DNA from: an uncultured Tidjanibacter sp.
GTDB lineage: Bacteria; Bacteroidota; Bacteroidia; Bacteroidales; Rikenellaceae
Direction: 5' to 3'
DNA: 7,625 nt
Assembly (NCBI GenBank): GCA_934663885.1
Contig: CAKUKW010000094.1
Location: forward strand, 1 to 7,625
The notes under the pieces were generated by a model. It made no database searches and was not told the DNA's origin. It was given only the letters and a program-made list of their open reading frames with translations. The position numbers and the translations under genes are program-made. Position 1 is the first letter of the stretch. The number at the start of each line of letters is the position of its first letter. Shown here in pieces: positions 5,502 to 7,625 of the stretch.

Positions 5502-7043
5502 TTATACAAGTTTATCCAATAGCGAGCGCATTCCGGCCTTGCATTCTACCAGTGCGGGGAGTTCGTCGGTGCGAACCCTTACCTGCTCCATAGTGTCGCG
5601 GTCGCGCAAAGTAACGGTATTGTCCTCCGAAGTCTGGTGATCCACTGTGACGCATAACGGAGTACCTATGGCATCCTGCCGGCGGTAGCGTTTGCCGATA
5701 CTGTCTTTCTCGTCATACTGCACGTTATAGTCGTATTTAAGCATATCTTTGATCTTATATGATATCTCCGGCAGGCCATCTTTCTTGACGAGCGGCAGTA
5801 TCGCGACTTTAACGGGAGCCAACGGAGCCGGAACAGCCAGGACTACACGCTCTTCGCCGTTTTCGAGTTTTTCCTCTTTATAAGCAGCCGAAAGCACCTG
5901 GAGCACCATTCGGTCGACTCCGATAGACGTTTCGACTACGTAGGGTATATAACTTTCACCGCTTTCGGGATCGAAATAACGGAGCTTTTTGCCGGAGAAC
6001 TTTTCGTGGCTGCCCAGGTCGAAGTCGGTGCGGGAATGTATACCTTCCACCTCCTTGAACCCGAACGGGAAGCGGAACTCCACATCCGCCGCTGCATTGG
6101 CATAGTGGGCAAGTTTTTCGTGGTCGTGGAAGCGGTAGTTGCCGTCACCGAAGCCGAGCGCCCTGTGCCATTTCATGCGGGCCTCTTTCCATTTCGCGAA
6201 CCAGTCCAGCTCCTCGCCGGGCTTTACGAAGAACTGCATCTCCATCTGCTCGAACTCCCTCATGCGGAATATGAACTGGCGGGCGACTATCTCGTTGCGG
6301 AACGCCTTTCCTATCTGCGCTATCCCGAACGGGATTTTCATGCGGCCTGTTTTCTGGACGTTGAGGAAATTGACAAATATTCCCTGCGCCGTTTCGGGCC
6401 TCAGGTATATCGTATTCGCCCCTTCGGCCACCGAGCCCATTTTCGTGTCGAACATAAGGTTGAACTGGCGCACTTCCGTCCAGTTGCGGCTGCCGGAAAC
6501 GGGGCATACCACCTCTATGTCTACTATTATCCGGCGCAACTCATCGAGGTTGCCGTCGTTGAGGGCTGCCGCCATACGCGCGTTCACTTCGCCGCGCCGG
6601 GCGGCTATCTCCATCACGCGGCCGTTCGTGGCGCGGAATTGCTCCTCGTCGAACGAGTCGCCGAAACGCTTGCGGCCTTTTTCGACCTCCTTGTCTATCT
6701 TCTCGTCCTGCTTTGCGAGCCAATCCTCGATGAGGACGTCCGCGCGGTATCGTTTTTTGGAATCCTTGTTGTCGATAAGGGGGTCGTTGAACGCCCCGAC
6801 ATGGCCCGAAGCCTCCCATACCCTGGGGTGCATGAATATGGCCGCGTCTATACCGACTATATTATCGTTGAGGCGGGTCATCGAATCCCACCAGTATTTT
6901 TTGATATTATTTTTAAGTTCGACGCCCATCTGTCCGTAATCGTAAACGGCCGACAACCCGTCGTATATTTCACTCGACGGGAAAATATACCCGTATTCCT
7001 TCGAGTGTGCGATCAGTTTCTTAAAAAGTTCTTCCTGTGTCAT
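5502..7043 (-). CDS. glyS: Glycyl-tRNA synthetase, class II, single-chain alpha2 type
   Basis: This enzyme activates glycine with ATP and charges tRNA-Gly in the cytoplasm. The 513-residue protein is the homodimeric type shared with archaea and eukaryotes, not the E. coli alpha2-beta2 type. Visible signatures are YGYIFPSSEIYDGLSAVYDYG (17-37), FMHPRVWEASGH (70-81), YLRPETAQGIF (213-223), motif 2 with GKAFRNE (245-251) and FRMREFEQME (259-268), motif 3 with ETSIGVDRM (371-379), and a C-terminal anticodon-binding domain from about 410 (LAPVKVAILPL). A charged insertion at about 91-170 makes it longer than the roughly 460 residues of Firmicutes enzymes; this fits Bacteroidales homologues as I know them. 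The ATG at 7043 is a few residues ahead of the first conserved block. The gene heads the minus-strand run and has a long upstream region with two candidate promoters. A 378-residue plus-strand open frame through it is an antisense shadow. Confidence 0.97.
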   Translation of the reverse strand: MTQEELFKKLIAHSKEYGYIFPSSEIYDGLSAVYDYGQMGVELKNNIKKYWWDSMTRLNDNIVGIDAAIFMHPRVWEASGHVGAFNDPLIDNKDSKKRYRADVLIEDWLAKQDEKIDKEVEKGRKRFGDSFDEEQFRATNGRVMEIAARRGEVNARMAAALNDGNLDELRRIIVDIEVVCPVSGSRNWTEVRQFNLMFDTKMGSVAEGANTIYLRPETAQGIFVNFLNVQKTGRMKIPFGIAQIGKAFRNEIVARQFIFRMREFEQMEMQFFVKPGEELDWFAKWKEARMKWHRALGFGDGNYRFHDHEKLAHYANAAADVEFRFPFGFKEVEGIHSRTDFDLGSHEKFSGKKLRYFDPESGESYIPYVVETSIGVDRMVLQVLSAAYKEEKLENGEERVVLAVPAPLAPVKVAILPLVKKDGLPEISYKIKDMLKYDYNVQYDEKDSIGKRYRRQDAIGTPLCVTVDHQTSEDNTVTLRDRDTMEQVRVRTDELPALVECKAGMRSLLDKLV

Positions 7044-7226
7044 TTTATATCGGTAGTATTTAGTTCCGTTTTCTTTGTTTTATTCAGGCGCCTCAGCTCG
7101 GATATTAACCCGACCATATTTTACGACAGCCCGGATAATTAACAGTATACCCACGGTTTTTCAGGAAACGTTCCCTTCTAAGCGGGAGCATTACCCCTCC
7201 TATAGCATTAGTTTGGAGGCGATGAT

Positions 7227-7255
7227 CAAAATTACCTGCGTAACTTTCGTTCAAA
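7227..7255 (-). promoter_or_regulatory. Candidate glyS promoter, proximal
   Basis: On the minus strand, TTTG (7255-7252) is followed after 17 bases by TAATTTTG (7234-7227), an exact match to the Bacteroides -7 consensus TAnnTTTG. The spacing is shorter than the usual 19-21, which lowers confidence. Transcription would start near 7220, leaving a leader of about 175 bases. Confidence 0.35.
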
Positions 7256-7286
7256 TCTTCATAATCGTAAATAGCATTTATCTAAC

Positions 7287-7298
7287 CTACAAATGTAG
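7287..7298. promoter_or_regulatory. BlaI/CopY-like palindrome CTACA-AA-TGTAG
   Basis: The 12-mer contains TACA-N2-TGTA, the half-site arrangement bound by dimers of the BlaI/MecI/CopY winged-helix repressors. It coincides with the -7 box (TACATTTG on the minus strand) of the distal glyS promoter candidate, the position expected for a repressor. However, TACATTTG already supplies most of this pattern, so a promoter box with chance symmetry is a real alternative. No blaI-type gene is in the window. Confidence 0.35.
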
Positions 7299-7320
7299 TG
7301 AAAGCCCAATACAAAACCAA
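7290..7320 (-). promoter_or_regulatory. Candidate glyS promoter, distal
   Basis: On the minus strand, TTG (7320-7318) is followed after 20 bases by TACATTTG (7297-7290). Both boxes and the spacing match the Bacteroides housekeeping promoter (-33 TTG, -7 TAnnTTTG, 19-21 bases apart). Transcription would begin near 7285, giving glyS a leader of about 240 bases. Confidence 0.5.
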
Positions 7321-7333
7321 GTTTACTTGAGTT

Positions 7334-7364
7334 TTGTTAAGGCGCGTCCTATATTATATAAATG
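7334..7364 (+). promoter_or_regulatory. Candidate ruvX promoter
   Basis: On the plus strand, TTG (7334-7336, within TTTTG) is followed after 20 bases by TATAAATG (7357-7364), which matches four of the six fixed positions of TAnnTTTG. Transcription would start near 7371, about 12 bases before ATG 7383 or 33 before ATG 7404. Confidence 0.4.
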
Positions 7365-7382
7365 TAATAATAATCGGTAATT

Positions 7383-7625
7383 ATGACTAAATTTGTACCC
7401 TCAATGGGTAGAATTCTGGCGATAGATTACGGCACAAAACGCACGGGAGTGGCGGTAAGCGACCCCATGCGGATCATAGCCACCGCGTTGGAGACAGTGC
7501 CTACGCATGCCATTTACAGTTGGCTGGCTAAATATATGGCCTCGGAAAACGTCGATATAATAGTGGTCGGCAAACCGCTTAAAACAGACGGCTCCCCGAG
7601 CGATACGTATCCCCACGCATTAGGG
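7383..7625 (+). CDS. ruvX: RuvX/YqgF, Holliday junction resolvase-like pre-16S rRNA nuclease (C-terminus cut by window edge)
   Basis: Eighty-one codons are visible before the window ends; the family is about 135-150 residues. The N-terminal RNase H-like signature is clear: GRILAIDYGTKRTGVAVSD (9-27) with the first catalytic aspartate at D15, then VDIIVVGKPLKTDGSPSD (57-74), the VGxPxxxxGxxS element. The other acidic residues fall outside the window. The family is thought to process the 5' end of 16S rRNA and was earlier proposed as a Holliday junction resolvase. Two starts are possible: ATG 7383, preceded by an AT-rich stretch typical of Bacteroidota, or ATG 7404, which gives the family's common MGRILAIDYG beginning. 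An in-frame stop at 7371 limits any further extension. It is divergent from glyS. Confidence 0.92.
   Translation, partial: MTKFVPSMGRILAIDYGTKRTGVAVSDPMRIIATALETVPTHAIYSWLAKYMASENVDIIVVGKPLKTDGSPSDTYPHALG

Larger units (their letters stand above)
7044..7382. other. Divergent glyS-ruvX intergenic region
   Basis: These 339 bp separate two divergent genes and are more AT-rich towards ruvX. I find two promoter-like arrangements reading to glyS, one reading to ruvX, a TACA-N2-TGTA palindrome, and short alternative stems in the would-be glyS leader (7184-7219). There is no tRNA (no T-loop or acceptor stem), no recognisable T-box or glycine riboswitch sequence, and no convincing protein gene. A plus-strand frame open from 7075 to 7380 encodes no recognisable protein. 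Confidence 0.7.

Noticed and set aside
6006..7142. 378-residue plus-strand open frame antisense to glyS, plus a 266-residue frame at 6139-6939
   Set aside because: Both lie almost wholly over a fully conserved glycyl-tRNA synthetase. Their low-complexity Arg/Val/Glu/His or Ser/Arg-rich translations show no recognisable domain and are explained by the codon pattern of glyS.
7075..7380. 101-residue frame filling the glyS-ruvX intergenic region
   Set aside because: It starts close to glyS without an initiation context, changes composition midway, resembles no family and would run through all promoter-like boxes. Only its last 52 codons are mentioned, as a weak finding.
7044..7382. tRNA, T-box or glycine riboswitch upstream of glyS
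   Set aside because: No GGTTCGA-type T-loop, no paired acceptor ends, no T-box core and no glycine-aptamer-like tandem motif could be found on either strand.

Overview
The window looks like chromosomal core sequence from a member of the Bacteroidota, most likely order Bacteroidales. Four things suggest this. There is a run of DUF4369/TlpA-type lipoproteins. The glycyl-tRNA synthetase is the single-chain alpha2 form with an insertion of the length I associate with Bacteroidales. Start codons generally lack Shine-Dalgarno sequences. Upstream DNA contains boxes resembling the Bacteroides -33 TTG / -7 TAnnTTTG promoter. I cannot name a genus. I see no phage, transposase, integrase, CRISPR array, rRNA or tRNA.

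Layout from right to left along the minus strand: glyS (7043-5502), coaD (5410-4943), a C_GCAxxG_C_C redox protein (4930-4493, GTG start), lpxD (4424-3384), ruvC (3377-2769), a short DUF4369 lipoprotein with no thioredoxin domain (2707-2048), a full TlpA-like thiol-disulfide lipoprotein (2014-962), a strong hairpin (899-946), and a second TlpA-like lipoprotein that runs off the left edge (813-1). Gene spacings are 91, 12, 68, 6, 61, 33 and 148 bp, so most of these genes could be co-transcribed. On the plus strand, ruvX/yqgF starts at 7383 (or 7404) and runs off the right edge. The 339-bp region between glyS and ruvX is divergent and holds promoter-like boxes on both strands.

Functionally this is housekeeping: glycine charging, CoA synthesis, lipid A acylation, Holliday junction resolution and 16S rRNA maturation. 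At the left is a small periplasmic or membrane-anchored thiol-redox module made of three paralogous lipoproteins. The two catalytic paralogues have their lipid cysteine and CGPC active site at identical residue numbers. The third keeps the N-terminal half but ends just before the thioredoxin fold.

I found no convincing undescribed system. The points most worth a second look are: the thioredoxin-less paralogue in the redox cluster; a BlaI/CopY-like palindrome (TACA-N2-TGTA) lying on the -7 box of a candidate glyS promoter, with two near-matches towards ruvX; a cluster of inverted AATTATG repeats between glyS and coaD; and lpxD sitting beside ruvC rather than with other lipid A genes.
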